Positions 27,301 through 34,822 are shown, numbered from the stretch's first letter. The stretch: 64,000 bases of DNA from Pseudomonas weihenstephanensis (GCF_001043055.1 NZ_JYLF01000006.1:124001-188000); one strand, 5' to 3'. Numbers and translations: made by a program. The notes: generated by a model from the letters alone, not told the origin.

Positions 27301-28290
27301 GACGGGGACTTCATAAACCTTAGGGACTTTGTCAATGTACTGTGAGTAGGTTTCTATCACCGCAACCCCGTCGGTCGTGGTGCCCTTGAGTGTCAGTACA
27401 AAGCTGTCCCCAATAGCAAATGAAGGTGCAAAACAGACCACGGCCACGTTCGTGGTCTCGCCCTCAAGCAGGTCTAGATCCAGAGTGTTGCCATCCACCA
27501 GTGCATCAGGAATTGGGGCTTCCAGTCGATTGGCCTGGGTATCCACCACAATGCGTTGCTCTGCACTCCAGTCTTCAGATTGGTTGTCAACAAGGTCATA
27601 GACCTCGAAGGCCACCGGTAAATCATCCGAGTCCTCGGCAGCGAGGATCGTTTCGTAGTCGATGATTATTTCAATAGGGTTCTGGATCGGGTTTTCAGCT
27701 TGTGCTTTGCTCACCTCGTGCTTGATGTGCTGCGAGCCCCAGATCAAGTCGATAATGTCCAGCTCGGTAATGTGCAAATAAGGAAGGATGGTGACTTTGA
27801 TACCCGCCATTGCCATCTCTTTATCGACGCCGTTCGCGATAACCTCATCGGGTAAGCGAAAGAGCAGTCCCGAATGGCCAGGGGTGTCACCGTTCTGATC
27901 CTGGCCGCCTGGCAGTGTCAATTTAATGTAGATGTCCACGGGGACCGAGGGCTCGGGCGTTGAGGCCCCTGTACGCAATACGTTATAACTGACGCTGTAA
28001 GAGCCTTCTTTTAAGCGTGCAGATGCAATAAAAGCCGTAACAATCTGATTTTCTTCACCGATATTGATGCTTTTACTGGCCACAATAACCGGACCACTGT
28101 TATCCGTCAGGATGACATTCAGCCTGTCTCCAGGTGCCATATTGGTCCACGGATTAATCCGAACTTGCAGACCTCTGTCCGGGAAGTTCTTTTGCGCGGC
28201 AGCAAGATTGATACCCAGCTCACCGCTTGCTAAAGCACCGGTTGAGCCAGGGATATCGACTGGTTGAAGGGTGGTCAGTGGCGTATGCAT
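24325..28290 (-). CDS. large Ig-module protein D with RCC1-like propeller
   Basis: 1321 residues. Residues about 1-840 are seven or so Ig-like modules. Module 2 (LPGGQDQNGDTPGHSG... to NQSEDWSAE, about 125-245) closely matches the same region of protein C. Residues 925-1285 are nine RCC1-like repeats with a 41-residue period (Trp of the AWG motif at 944, 985, 1023, 1064, 1105, 1147, 1188, 1230 and 1271), of the form AFAALR-x-NG-x-VVAWG-x4-GGTVP-x2-IAGL-x-DI. This predicts a beta-propeller tip. The C-terminal tail is short and basic. There is no signal peptide. The start is supported by TGGAG upstream. The function is unknown; a modular ligand-binding protein related to gene C is inferred. Confidence 0.8.
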   Translation of the reverse strand: MHTPLTTLQPVDIPGSTGALASGELGINLAAAQKNFPDRGLQVRINPWTNMAPGDRLNVILTDNSGPVIVASKSINIGEENQIVTAFIASARLKEGSYSVSYNVLRTGASTPEPSVPVDIYIKLTLPGGQDQNGDTPGHSGLLFRLPDEVIANGVDKEMAMAGIKVTILPYLHITELDIIDLIWGSQHIKHEVSKAQAENPIQNPIEIIIDYETILAAEDSDDLPVAFEVYDLVDNQSEDWSAEQRIVVDTQANRLEAPIPDALVDGNTLDLDLLEGETTNVAVVCFAPSFAIGDSFVLTLKGTTTDGVAVIETYSQYIDKVPKVYEVPVSVPLLRKLAKTTVAFSYELTKGNGSGKRQSKAIFVMVIGQPYLLKAPTAIDASAGALDPELTETTIEIPFDASMNAGDSIDLQWLGTLPDGSIYLPKLRSHLITGSEWAAQQPINMYIDGQHLKLIEGGTLELFYILMGSSSERKSLHTARLNVGEPRAELPAPSVDKVEGVIDPELFPRGVTLIVPMYNGIQSGDTVYYNWVGSQTGKTQDWIKLNSSSATREIPFQITKEHVTPNLGGTIEASYWVERANGDISQSNILPLSVGEAQNELLTPASIEGVVEGGVLDLKGIGEKGEVTVTIEPWISSPDDPKNEMNPGDQVFMTWTADNGAAPYTDYRSITGSMDNKPVLFYVPYADAIKFLDTTVTVTYRVDPYDTEANDRASAPLKFVVSLAESQLPAPQIKQAKGDTLNPGDVREGATVLIQKAGLKKNDQVTLEWKGQPGSGTVSKNKTVSQDGEDLEITVEYATVIANDGFDIELFYNVARADGTPQAPSASAEYSVMSAVGSGVIKVLGARYNRSTSRAYSSSQILMAFNANTDQPLTAQWQYQGDTGWVAASVWRDTAPWKILHVRTTDDAVHLNPANIIGSGHESYNSTYSAFVAHRNKGDMTGWGYATSGGAIPATIITYDDVAEVSCTRSAYAARRVDGRVAVWGTASEGGSYNLPLSDFIEVIPNTVAFAGIKTEGTIAAWGTASSGGTVPAELSGYNDIRHIYGSSTAFTALRNNGAVIAWGAAGSGGTVPADIAGLTDIKQVVGNYYAFAAVRENKRIVAWGNSSYGGAVPANIAGLDNVDYIASGNMYAFAALLETKSVVAWGHSSYGGTVPSDIAGLTDIVSVVSTWQSFAALRENGHVVAWGGAANSGGTVPTTIAQLDDIVQLAGNGSAFAALRKNGRVVAWGLASTGGDVSPVASHLTDVQAIYANNNAFVALTSDGRVVTWGDPTGGGNSSAVQDFLKDKVTYKATNATRGRGLMANRWLLKHTSSKPLPR
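24436..25518 (-). repeat. nine RCC1-like 41-residue repeats inside gene D
   Basis: The AWG-x4-GG motif recurs nine times at 38-42 residue spacing in the C-terminal third of the protein. The period is shorter than that of eukaryotic RCC1 (about 50) and matches bacterial RCC1_2-type repeats. Confidence 0.85.
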
Positions 28291-28351
28291 TGTGACGGCT
28301 CCATATTGTCGTGATGACTGGAGTCATTTCATACTCAATGCCAAGGCTGCG

Positions 28352-28371
28352 CTACTGTCAGAAATGACAGG
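28352..28371 (-). promoter_or_regulatory. shared palindromic operator (copy 2)
   Basis: On the minus strand this reads CCTGTCATTTCTGACAGTAG, identical over 20 bases to the site at 13162-13181. It lies 61 bases upstream of the start of gene D, a position compatible with activator or repressor control of that promoter. Confidence 0.7.
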
Positions 28372-28446
28372 AAGGTCTTCATTGCAATGACTAAAAAGGC
28401 CTGTTCGGGGAGGGCTGATCAGGCCTTGGTGAAGAGTGGGAAGTGG

Positions 28447-29100
28447 TTATATCCAATCATGAATCGGCCATCCGGCCTCTCGCGCGTGTTCCCGTAACAC
28501 CGGATCAGGATTCACAACATGCGGATGATCGACTTTCTTCAATAGCGGCAAATCATTGCGCGAATCGGAATAAAAACTCGCGCCTTCCAGGTTTTCTTCC
28601 TCGGCGTCCAACCACTCCAGCAAACGCGTGATTTTCCCCTCGCGGTAAGTCAGGGTGCCAACGGTGTGACCGGTATACACCCCATGCTTGACCTCAAGTT
28701 CGATACCCAGCACTTCATCGATACCCAGACGCTCAGCAATCGGGTTCACCAAGTGCGTACCTGATGCCGAGATCACCAGAACCCGGTCACCGGCTTTGCG
28801 ATGCTCGGCGATGGTTTTGCAGGCATCGCTGAAAATGATCGGCTCGATATAGTCCTCTACCCACGGCTCGACTAAATGTGCGACCTCCTCAGGTGTACGG
28901 CCGATCAACGGCTCCAGGCTGAAGGCCATGAAGTCTTCCATCGCCAGTTCACCCCGGCTGTAAGCTGCCATCAATTCGTTATTGCGCGCCATGAAGGATG
29001 TGGGATCGACCCAGCCCAGGCGGCCCATTTGCTCGCTCCACAGGGTGGCGCAGTCGCCATGAATCAGGGTTTCGTCCAGATCAAAAATTGCCAAGGCCAT
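28447..29100 (-). CDS. HAD-IB family phosphatase
   Basis: 217 residues with all HAD motifs: I, FDLDETLI (Asp nucleophile and acid/base); II, VISASGTH; and III, FYSDSRNDLPLL, with a helical cap of SerB type. The HAD-IB family (related to phosphoserine phosphatase) removes phosphate from small metabolites; the substrate is not predictable. It is the last gene of the importer operon, 34 bases after the ATPase gene, which suggests that it dephosphorylates an imported or released product. Confidence 0.85.
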   Translation of the reverse strand: MALAIFDLDETLIHGDCATLWSEQMGRLGWVDPTSFMARNNELMAAYSRGELAMEDFMAFSLEPLIGRTPEEVAHLVEPWVEDYIEPIIFSDACKTIAEHRKAGDRVLVISASGTHLVNPIAERLGIDEVLGIELEVKHGVYTGHTVGTLTYREGKITRLLEWLDAEEENLEGASFYSDSRNDLPLLKKVDHPHVVNPDPVLREHAREAGWPIHDWI

Positions 29101-29134
29101 CAGCGCAGCTCTCTTTTTAGTGAATTCAAGAACA

Positions 29135-30124
29135 TCAGGCTACCTCACACAGGGTGCCTGCATCGATGGACAGTGCCACGCGTTGGCCGTCGGGGTACAG
29201 ATCGGTCGGTGAGCGGTTGAGCACATCGACAATCAACTCCACGCCGCGTACCTCGACGCGATAGCGAATCACATTGCCCAGTAGGCTGTGACTGCGGATC
29301 AGCGCATCGGGTTCACCGTGCAGGCTTAAGCCCAACGTTTCCGGGCGAATCGCGATACGGCTGCTGACCGGGCGCTGCAACAGACGGCTGGCCGCCTCGG
29401 GGTCGAGCAGGTTGTAATTGCCGATGAAGCCTGCCGCAAACGCATCCACGGGTGCGGCATACAAGGTTTGTGCATTACCGCTTTGTACGATACGTCCCTG
29501 ATTCATCAGGAAGATGCGGTCACTCATGGTCAGCGCTTCTTCCTGGTCATGGGTGACAAAGATCGTAGTCAGGTTAAGTTCACGCTGAATTTGCCGGATT
29601 TGCTCGCGCAAGTGCTTGCGAATACGTGCATCCAGCGCAGACAACGGCTCATCGAGCAGCAACAGGCGCGGGCGGGTGACCAGCGACCGGGCCAGGGCCA
29701 CACGCTGGCATTGCCCGCCAGACAACTGATGCGGGTAGCGCTTTGCAAAGTCGTTGAGTTCGACCAGTTGCAGGGCCTCGGCCACGCGCTTGTGGCTGTC
29801 AGTGGCATTGACCTTTTGCATGCGCAAGCCGAAGGCGACGTTTTGTTCGGCGGTCATGTTGGGGAACAGCGCATAGCTCTGGAACACCATGCCGATGCCT
29901 CGCTTTTGCGGACTCAGCGGCACGATGTCTTCGCCATCGAGCAGGATCCTGCCATCATCCACCGGCGTCAGCCCCGCGATGCAGCGCAACAGGGTGGACT
30001 TGCCGCAACCCGAAGGGCCGAGCAGGGTGACGAACTCGCCCTGGGCGATGCTGCAATTGATGTCGCTGAACACCGGGGTGGAGGCGTAGCTCTTTTGCAG
30101 GTGTTCGACGCTGACGAAGCTCAT
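29135..30124 (-). CDS. ABC transporter ATP-binding protein
   Basis: 329 residues. It has Walker A GPSGCGKS, Q-loop FQSYALFP, signature LSGGQCQR (Cys instead of the usual Gln or Arg after GGQ), Walker B LLLLDEPLSALD and switch His (FVTHDQEEA), followed by a C-terminal TOBE-like domain. This is the PotA/FbpC/PhnT subfamily used with single-pair permeases. The start overlaps the upstream permease stop (ATGA), which fixes it at 30124; the longer open frame reaching back to 30703 is shadow sequence. It energises import together with the two permeases. Confidence 0.9.
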   Translation of the reverse strand: MSFVSVEHLQKSYASTPVFSDINCSIAQGEFVTLLGPSGCGKSTLLRCIAGLTPVDDGRILLDGEDIVPLSPQKRGIGMVFQSYALFPNMTAEQNVAFGLRMQKVNATDSHKRVAEALQLVELNDFAKRYPHQLSGGQCQRVALARSLVTRPRLLLLDEPLSALDARIRKHLREQIRQIQRELNLTTIFVTHDQEEALTMSDRIFLMNQGRIVQSGNAQTLYAAPVDAFAAGFIGNYNLLDPEAASRLLQRPVSSRIAIRPETLGLSLHGEPDALIRSHSLLGNVIRYRVEVRGVELIVDVLNRSPTDLYPDGQRVALSIDAGTLCEVA

Positions 30125-30921
30125 GGGTTTTTGTCCTTGTTCAGAAAGGTGGCAACCCAGGTCAACACCCATACAAAGAGGAAGTAGGAGATCACCAGCG
30201 CGCTGGTGAAATGCCCGCTGCTGTTGCGCATGTTGTTCAGAAACACCTGCAAGGTTTCGTAGCGGGTGCCGACCAAAATATTGGCGAATACAAACTCGCC
30301 GAACAGGAAAGAGAACGACAGCAGCAGTGCCACCAGCAAGCCTTTGCGCAGGTTGGGCAGCACCACCAGAAAAGCGGCTTGCCACGTATTGGCACCCAGC
30401 AGTTGCGCGGCGTCCATCAGGTCTCGCAGGTTGATCGCTTGCAGGTTGTTGGTGATGGCGCGGTACATGAACGGCAACGCCACCGTGAAGTAACAGCCGA
30501 TCAAAATCCACGGAGTACCGACCATTTGCAGCGGGCCGGAGCCATACAGTTGCAGTAACCCCACGGATGACACCACCGGCGGCACAGCGAAGGGCAGCAG
30601 GATCAGGATATTCATCAGCGCATCGAGTTTGGGGAAGTGGTAATGCACGACAAACAGCAGCGGCAAAATCAGCACCACCGACAGCACCAGTGCGGCCACA
30701 CACACCAGTAATGACTGACCGAAGGCGGTCAAAAAGCGCGGGTCACCCCAGAGTTGGCTGTACCACTTGAAGGTGACACCGCTGGGTAAAATGGTCGCCG
30801 ACCAACTGCTGGCAATGGAGTAAACCAGCGTGCCGAGCAGCGGCAGCAGCAGGATGAGAAACAACAGCCACACCACACAGCGGTGGTAGACACTGCCCGA
30901 CGCAGATTCAACGCGCAACAT
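30121..30921 (-). CDS. ABC transporter permease (second)
   Basis: 266 residues with about six transmembrane helices and the BPD_transp_1 coupling motif near residues 165-195 (LMDAAQLLGANTWQAAFLVVLP, the EAA-like loop). The start has AGGAG six bases upstream and overlaps the first permease gene by 14 bases. It forms the inner-membrane channel with that protein. Confidence 0.9.
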   Translation of the reverse strand: MLRVESASGSVYHRCVVWLLFLILLLPLLGTLVYSIASSWSATILPSGVTFKWYSQLWGDPRFLTAFGQSLLVCVAALVLSVVLILPLLFVVHYHFPKLDALMNILILLPFAVPPVVSSVGLLQLYGSGPLQMVGTPWILIGCYFTVALPFMYRAITNNLQAINLRDLMDAAQLLGANTWQAAFLVVLPNLRKGLLVALLLSFSFLFGEFVFANILVGTRYETLQVFLNNMRNSSGHFTSALVISYFLFVWVLTWVATFLNKDKNP

Positions 30922-31744
30922 GGTAGCTCCTCTTTAGCAGCCACTGGTGCACCAGCGTGACCAAGGTCATGAGCCCAACCAGAATTACCGCCAGAGCGCT
31001 GGCCATGTTGGGGTCCAGGCTGATGTCGCCCGACACCATTGCGGCTATTCGAATGGGCAGCACGTTGAAGTTGCCCGTGGTCAGTGCGTACACCGTGGCG
31101 TAGGCGCCCAGCGCATTGGCCAGCAAAATCACGAAGGTGCCGAGCAGGGCGGGGGTCAGCACAGGCAGCCCGATGAAGCGCCAAAACTGCCAACTGTTGG
31201 CGCCCAGCAATGAGGCTGACTCGCGCCAGTCTTCACGCAGCGAGTCGAAGGCGGGATACAGCAGCAACACCCCCAGCGGAATCTGAAAGTAGGTGTACAA
31301 AATGATCAGCCCGGTTTTCGAGTAAAGGTTGAAATCCTCGATGATGCCCGCCTGTTTGAGCATGATCGTGATGCTGCCGTTAAACCCCAGCAGGATGATG
31401 AACGCAAACGCCAGTGGCACACCCGAGAAGTTGCTGGTCATGTTGGCGAAGGCGTTAACGAAGTTACGCAGGCGCGAATCCACTTTGCGCAATGAATAGC
31501 TGCCGAGCACGGCAATCACAATGCCAAACACACTGGACCAAAAACTGATCTCCAGACTGTGCTGGATCGCCTGCAAGTAAAACCTGGAGCTGAAAATCTT
31601 GCTGAAATTGGCCAGGCCCCAGCCGCTGTCTTCCGATTGCACGCTGTGGATCAACACCCACACCAGCGGCGCGATCTGGAACACGATAAAAAACACCGCG
31701 AAGGGCACCAGACACAACAGCGCGAGCCATTTACCTCGGCTCAT
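30908..31744 (-). CDS. ABC transporter permease (first)
   Basis: 278 residues with six predicted membrane helices and the EAA-type loop RESASLLGANSWQFWRFIGLP. The ATG at 31744 overlaps the preceding hydrolase stop (ATGA) and is preferred to the in-frame ATG 27 bases upstream. It is a partner of the second permease; the order binding protein-hydrolase-permeases-ATPase resembles phosphonate and polyamine/iron type importers. Confidence 0.9.
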   Translation of the reverse strand: MSRGKWLALLCLVPFAVFFIVFQIAPLVWVLIHSVQSEDSGWGLANFSKIFSSRFYLQAIQHSLEISFWSSVFGIVIAVLGSYSLRKVDSRLRNFVNAFANMTSNFSGVPLAFAFIILLGFNGSITIMLKQAGIIEDFNLYSKTGLIILYTYFQIPLGVLLLYPAFDSLREDWRESASLLGANSWQFWRFIGLPVLTPALLGTFVILLANALGAYATVYALTTGNFNVLPIRIAAMVSGDISLDPNMASALAVILVGLMTLVTLVHQWLLKRSYHVAR

Positions 31745-32556
31745 ACGGCGGGCCTCAACAGGTCGCGGCACAGCGGTTTGTCATGGGCAACGCCCAGCAG
31801 TTCGCACACGGTGCCGCACAGTTCGGTTTGTTTGGGCTCAACATCCGGGTTGAAACTGAACGCATCGCCCAGAACAAACAGCGGCACCTGGCGTTCTTCG
31901 TCCAACAAGCCATTGTGCGAGCGATCGTTGTTCATGCCGTGGTCGGCGGTGACCAACACCTGGTAACCCGCCTCCAGCCAACCTTGCAGGTAATCGGCCA
32001 ACATGATGTCGGCCGAGCGCGCACTGTTGCGGTATTGCGCAGAATCGAGCCCATGTTTGTGACCCGCATCGTCGATGTTCATCGGGTGCACCAGTAAAAA
32101 ATTGGGAGCGTGCTGCGTACGCAGGTGTTCAGCATCCGCGAACAGGTGCGAGTCGGGGTAGTGGTCGCTCCAGTAAAAATGCCCGTATTGAATCGCCAAG
32201 TCGGGCGCCTGAGTGTGACGATCACGCGTGATGACAAATGGCGAGCGGTTATACAGCTCGCTCACCCAGTGATAGGCCGCGGCGGCGGTGCTCAGTCCGC
32301 CTTCACGCGCGTAATGGAACACGCTGCGTTGGTTGGACAGGCGCGAAACAGCGTTGTGCACGATGCCGCTCTCGATGGGCGGCACGCCCGTGAGGATGCA
32401 CTCATAGAGCGGGCGCGATAGCGCAGGTAACTCACACGTGAGCGTGTACAAGGCGGCGCGCTCGGCCCCTACATACGCCTGCAGATGGCCCATGGCATGG
32501 CGGGCGACCTCGTAATTCAAACCGTCGAGGATCACCAGAATCACGTTGTGTTTCAT
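31741..32556 (-). CDS. alkaline phosphatase superfamily hydrolase (phosphodiesterase type)
   Basis: 271 residues with no signal peptide, so cytoplasmic. Metal-site motifs of the nucleotide pyrophosphatase/phosphonoacetate hydrolase group are present: VILDGLN at the start, PALSRPLYECILTGVPP holding the probable Ser nucleophile, then MNIDDAGHKHG and VTADHGMN as Asp/His ligands. It is shorter than classical members (about 400). GGAG lies seven bases before the ATG. Placement inside the importer operon suggests that it cleaves the imported phosphodiester or phosphonate. The substrate is unknown. Confidence 0.85.
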   Translation of the reverse strand: MKHNVILVILDGLNYEVARHAMGHLQAYVGAERAALYTLTCELPALSRPLYECILTGVPPIESGIVHNAVSRLSNQRSVFHYAREGGLSTAAAAYHWVSELYNRSPFVITRDRHTQAPDLAIQYGHFYWSDHYPDSHLFADAEHLRTQHAPNFLLVHPMNIDDAGHKHGLDSAQYRNSARSADIMLADYLQGWLEAGYQVLVTADHGMNNDRSHNGLLDEERQVPLFVLGDAFSFNPDVEPKQTELCGTVCELLGVAHDKPLCRDLLRPAV

Positions 32557-32612
32557 GTACGACTCCGCAAACAGGGGGACAGGTGCTTCCCGGCCACGTA
32601 GGTGCTGGCGAA

Positions 32613-32648
32613 GGCGGCGATCTTTTGCTCAATAAAAAGATCGCCGCC
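32613..32648. terminator. 14-bp perfect intercistronic hairpin
   Basis: GGCGGCGATCTTTT/AAAAGATCGCCGCC with an 8-base loop lies between the binding-protein gene and the rest of the operon. It probably gives partial termination or protects the 3' end, so that the binding protein is made in excess. Confidence 0.7.
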
Positions 32649-32674
32649 TCCGTGCCTCGGCAGCTTCTACGGGG

Positions 32675-33742
32675 TTATTGCATGTTGATGATGACTTCTT
32701 CTTGCCACAGCTGCGGCAGAGCCTTGGAGGTTTTCTCCCAGGCAGCGGTATCTTTGATCGGCGTTACGTTCTTGTACTGCTCGTTTGGCAGCAGTTGTTT
32801 TTGCACGTCTTCGGGCAGCTTGAGGTGTTCAGCGCGAATCGGCCGCGCATTGCCTCGCGCCAGGTTGGTCTGGCCCGCATCACTGAAGATGAACTCGCGG
32901 GTCAGCTTGGCCGCATTCGGGTGCTTGGCGTATTTATTGATGAGGGTGGTGTAACCCGAAATCACCGAGCCATCGGAGGGGATCAGCACCACGTAATCAT
33001 CGGGGTTAGCCATTTTTGCCTTGTAGCTCAAGCCGTTGAAATCCCAGACCACGCCCACTTCCACTTCACCTTTTTCCATCGTGGCGATGGTCGGATTGGC
33101 CAGTGACAAGCGACCTTGTTTGGCGATGTCGGCAAACATCAACAACGCGGGCTGGATGTTGGTCTCATTACCTTTATTGGCGATCGCGGCAGCCAATACG
33201 CCGTTGGTGGCTTGCGCCGCTGTGCTGACATCCCCGATGGACACTTTGTACTTGCCGGTTTTGAGGTCGGACCACGTGGTCGGCACTTCGGAGCCGTGCA
33301 AGAGTTTCTTGTTGACGATGAACGCAATGGTGCCGGTGTAGGCCAATGCCCAGTTGCCGTCTTTGTCTTTCGCCCAATCCGGGATTTGCTCCCACGTTGT
33401 CGGTTTGTACGGCTGGGTGACGCCTTTGGCCACGGCGATCGGGCCAAAGGCTGCACCCACGTCCCCGATATCAGCACTGGCGTTGTCTTTTTCGGCCTCG
33501 AACTTAGCCACTTCTTGTGCCGAACTCATGTCTGTGTCGATGTGTTTGAGGCCGTAAAGCTTATTCAGGTCTGCCCACGTGCCTTTCCAGTTGGCCCAGT
33601 CATCGGGCATGCCCACGCTGTTGACAGTGCCTTCGGCACGGGCTGCTGCTTCGAGGGTTTTCAAGTCGACGTCAGCGGCCATGGCCGTGGTGCACAGGGC
33701 AATGCTTGAACCTAACAGTGATGCCAGAAAAAACTGTTTCAT
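32675..33742 (-). CDS. ABC transporter periplasmic substrate-binding protein
   Basis: 355 residues with a Sec signal peptide (MKQFFLASLLGSSIALCTTAMA) and a type 2 periplasmic-binding fold of the polyamine/iron/2-aminoethylphosphonate kind (DIGDVGAAFGPIAVAKG, YTGTIAFIVNKKLL, FIFSDAGQTNLARGNARPI). The ATG at 33742 has AGGAG seven bases upstream and gives the proper signal peptide. It is the first gene of the operon and delivers the ligand to the permeases. A UTRA-type operator half lies 54 bases upstream. Confidence 0.9.
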   Translation of the reverse strand: MKQFFLASLLGSSIALCTTAMAADVDLKTLEAAARAEGTVNSVGMPDDWANWKGTWADLNKLYGLKHIDTDMSSAQEVAKFEAEKDNASADIGDVGAAFGPIAVAKGVTQPYKPTTWEQIPDWAKDKDGNWALAYTGTIAFIVNKKLLHGSEVPTTWSDLKTGKYKVSIGDVSTAAQATNGVLAAAIANKGNETNIQPALLMFADIAKQGRLSLANPTIATMEKGEVEVGVVWDFNGLSYKAKMANPDDYVVLIPSDGSVISGYTTLINKYAKHPNAAKLTREFIFSDAGQTNLARGNARPIRAEHLKLPEDVQKQLLPNEQYKNVTPIKDTAAWEKTSKALPQLWQEEVIINMQ

Positions 33743-33796
33743 CCGTAGCTCCTGGGGCGTTTTCAACGCTGGGTTTTATGGGTGTTTGCAGTGGGT

Positions 33797-33808
33797 TGGT
33801 CTAGGTCA
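33797..33808. promoter_or_regulatory. degenerate UTRA/GntR operator near the importer operon
   Basis: TGGTCTAGGTCA has one perfect half (TGGTCTAG) of the TGGTCTAGACCA-type site bound by HutC/UTRA regulators. It lies 54 bases upstream of the binding-protein start. Confidence 0.5.
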
Positions 33809-34058
33809 GCAATACCCGAGCCAATTTAAGGGGCACGTATGACACTTTAATGTCGGCATCCACCAGGCACGGCCTCGTTGAAGTTTGAGCACTCGTTGCC
33901 GGTAAGCGTAGACCATGCCAAAGCCCCGGAGTCAGGGCGTTTGGCGGGATTGATCGGGGCATTATGGCGGGGTTTGTCATCGAACAGTCATGTGATCTGC
34001 CTAGGCTTGGCAGTCTCACGGCGCGGCTATTGAACACCGCGCTGGCCCGTGTTTGGTG

Positions 34059-34072
34059 CTGGACTAGTCCAG
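34059..34072. promoter_or_regulatory. perfect palindromic UTRA/GntR operator
   Basis: CTGGACTAGTCCAG is a perfect 14-bp palindrome with the TGG-x-CTAG-x-CCA form typical of HutC/UTRA-family operators. It is 13 bases before the regulator's ATG, which suggests autorepression. Confidence 0.7.
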
Positions 34073-34085
34073 ATAGGTAACGTTG

Positions 34086-34805
34086 ATGCAAACAGGTGCA
34101 CCCAAAGCGGTGACAGCGATCAGCCGCGCGCTGCAAGAACAAATTGAATGTGGCCTGTTGGCCTGCGGCAGTCAGTTGCCGGCCGAGCGCAAACTCAGCG
34201 AACTGTTCTCCACGACCCGCGTGACGCTGCGCGAGGCGTTGTTGCAGTTAGAAGCGCAAGGGTTGGTGTATCGCGAGGAGCGCCGAGGCTGGTTTATATC
34301 GCCGCCGCGCCTGGCCTACAACTTGATGCAGCGCAGTCACTTTCACGCGATGGTCAGCGCTCAAGGCCGGGTGGCCACCACGCAGGTGCTTTCGGCGCGC
34401 CTGCAACCTGCGTCAGCCGCGGTGTGTGAGCGCTTGAAGTTGCCCGCACTGTCGAGCGTGATTCAGATCTGTCGCGGGCGGTGCATCGATGGGCGACGGG
34501 TGTTGTATGTCGAGCACTACCTGAACCCGCAATATTTCCCACAGATTCTTGAGTTCGACCTCACGCAGTCAATCACCGAGCTGTATGCCCGGCACTACGA
34601 TTTGCACTATGGGCGGGTACAGTTTGAAATCGTGCCCACGGCATTGCCTGTGCAAGCGGCGGCCACCTTGAAGGTGTCAACGGGCAGCCCCGGCCTGCGC
34701 ATAGCGCGGGTTAACTACGATCAGCACGAGCGGCTGATTGATTGCGACCTGGAGTATTGGCGACATGACGCGATCCACGTCGGGGTCGACGTACTGGCGC
34801 AATAA
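34086..34805 (+). CDS. GntR-family regulator with UTRA domain
   Basis: 239 residues. The N-terminal GntR winged HTH (LPAERKLSELFSTTRVTLREALLQLEAQGLVYREERRG) is followed by a UTRA ligand-binding domain (about 85-235; IQICRGRCIDGRRVLYVEHYLNP, LRIARVNYDQHERLIDCDLEYW). UTRA regulators sense small ligands such as sugars, histidine derivatives or phosphonates; PhnR/PhnF are close in type. It is divergent from the importer operon, so it is the likely local repressor. The ATG at 34086 has AGG upstream. Confidence 0.88.
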   Translation: MQTGAPKAVTAISRALQEQIECGLLACGSQLPAERKLSELFSTTRVTLREALLQLEAQGLVYREERRGWFISPPRLAYNLMQRSHFHAMVSAQGRVATTQVLSARLQPASAAVCERLKLPALSSVIQICRGRCIDGRRVLYVEHYLNPQYFPQILEFDLTQSITELYARHYDLHYGRVQFEIVPTALPVQAAATLKVSTGSPGLRIARVNYDQHERLIDCDLEYWRHDAIHVGVDVLAQ

Positions 34806-34822
34806 TCTGATCGGCGTAGGCT

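Larger units (their letters stand above)
33743..34085. other. divergent regulatory region of importer and GntR regulator
   Basis: 343 bases without a gene. It contains two candidate regulator sites (33797-33808 and 34059-34072) and presumably both divergent promoters. Confidence 0.6.
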
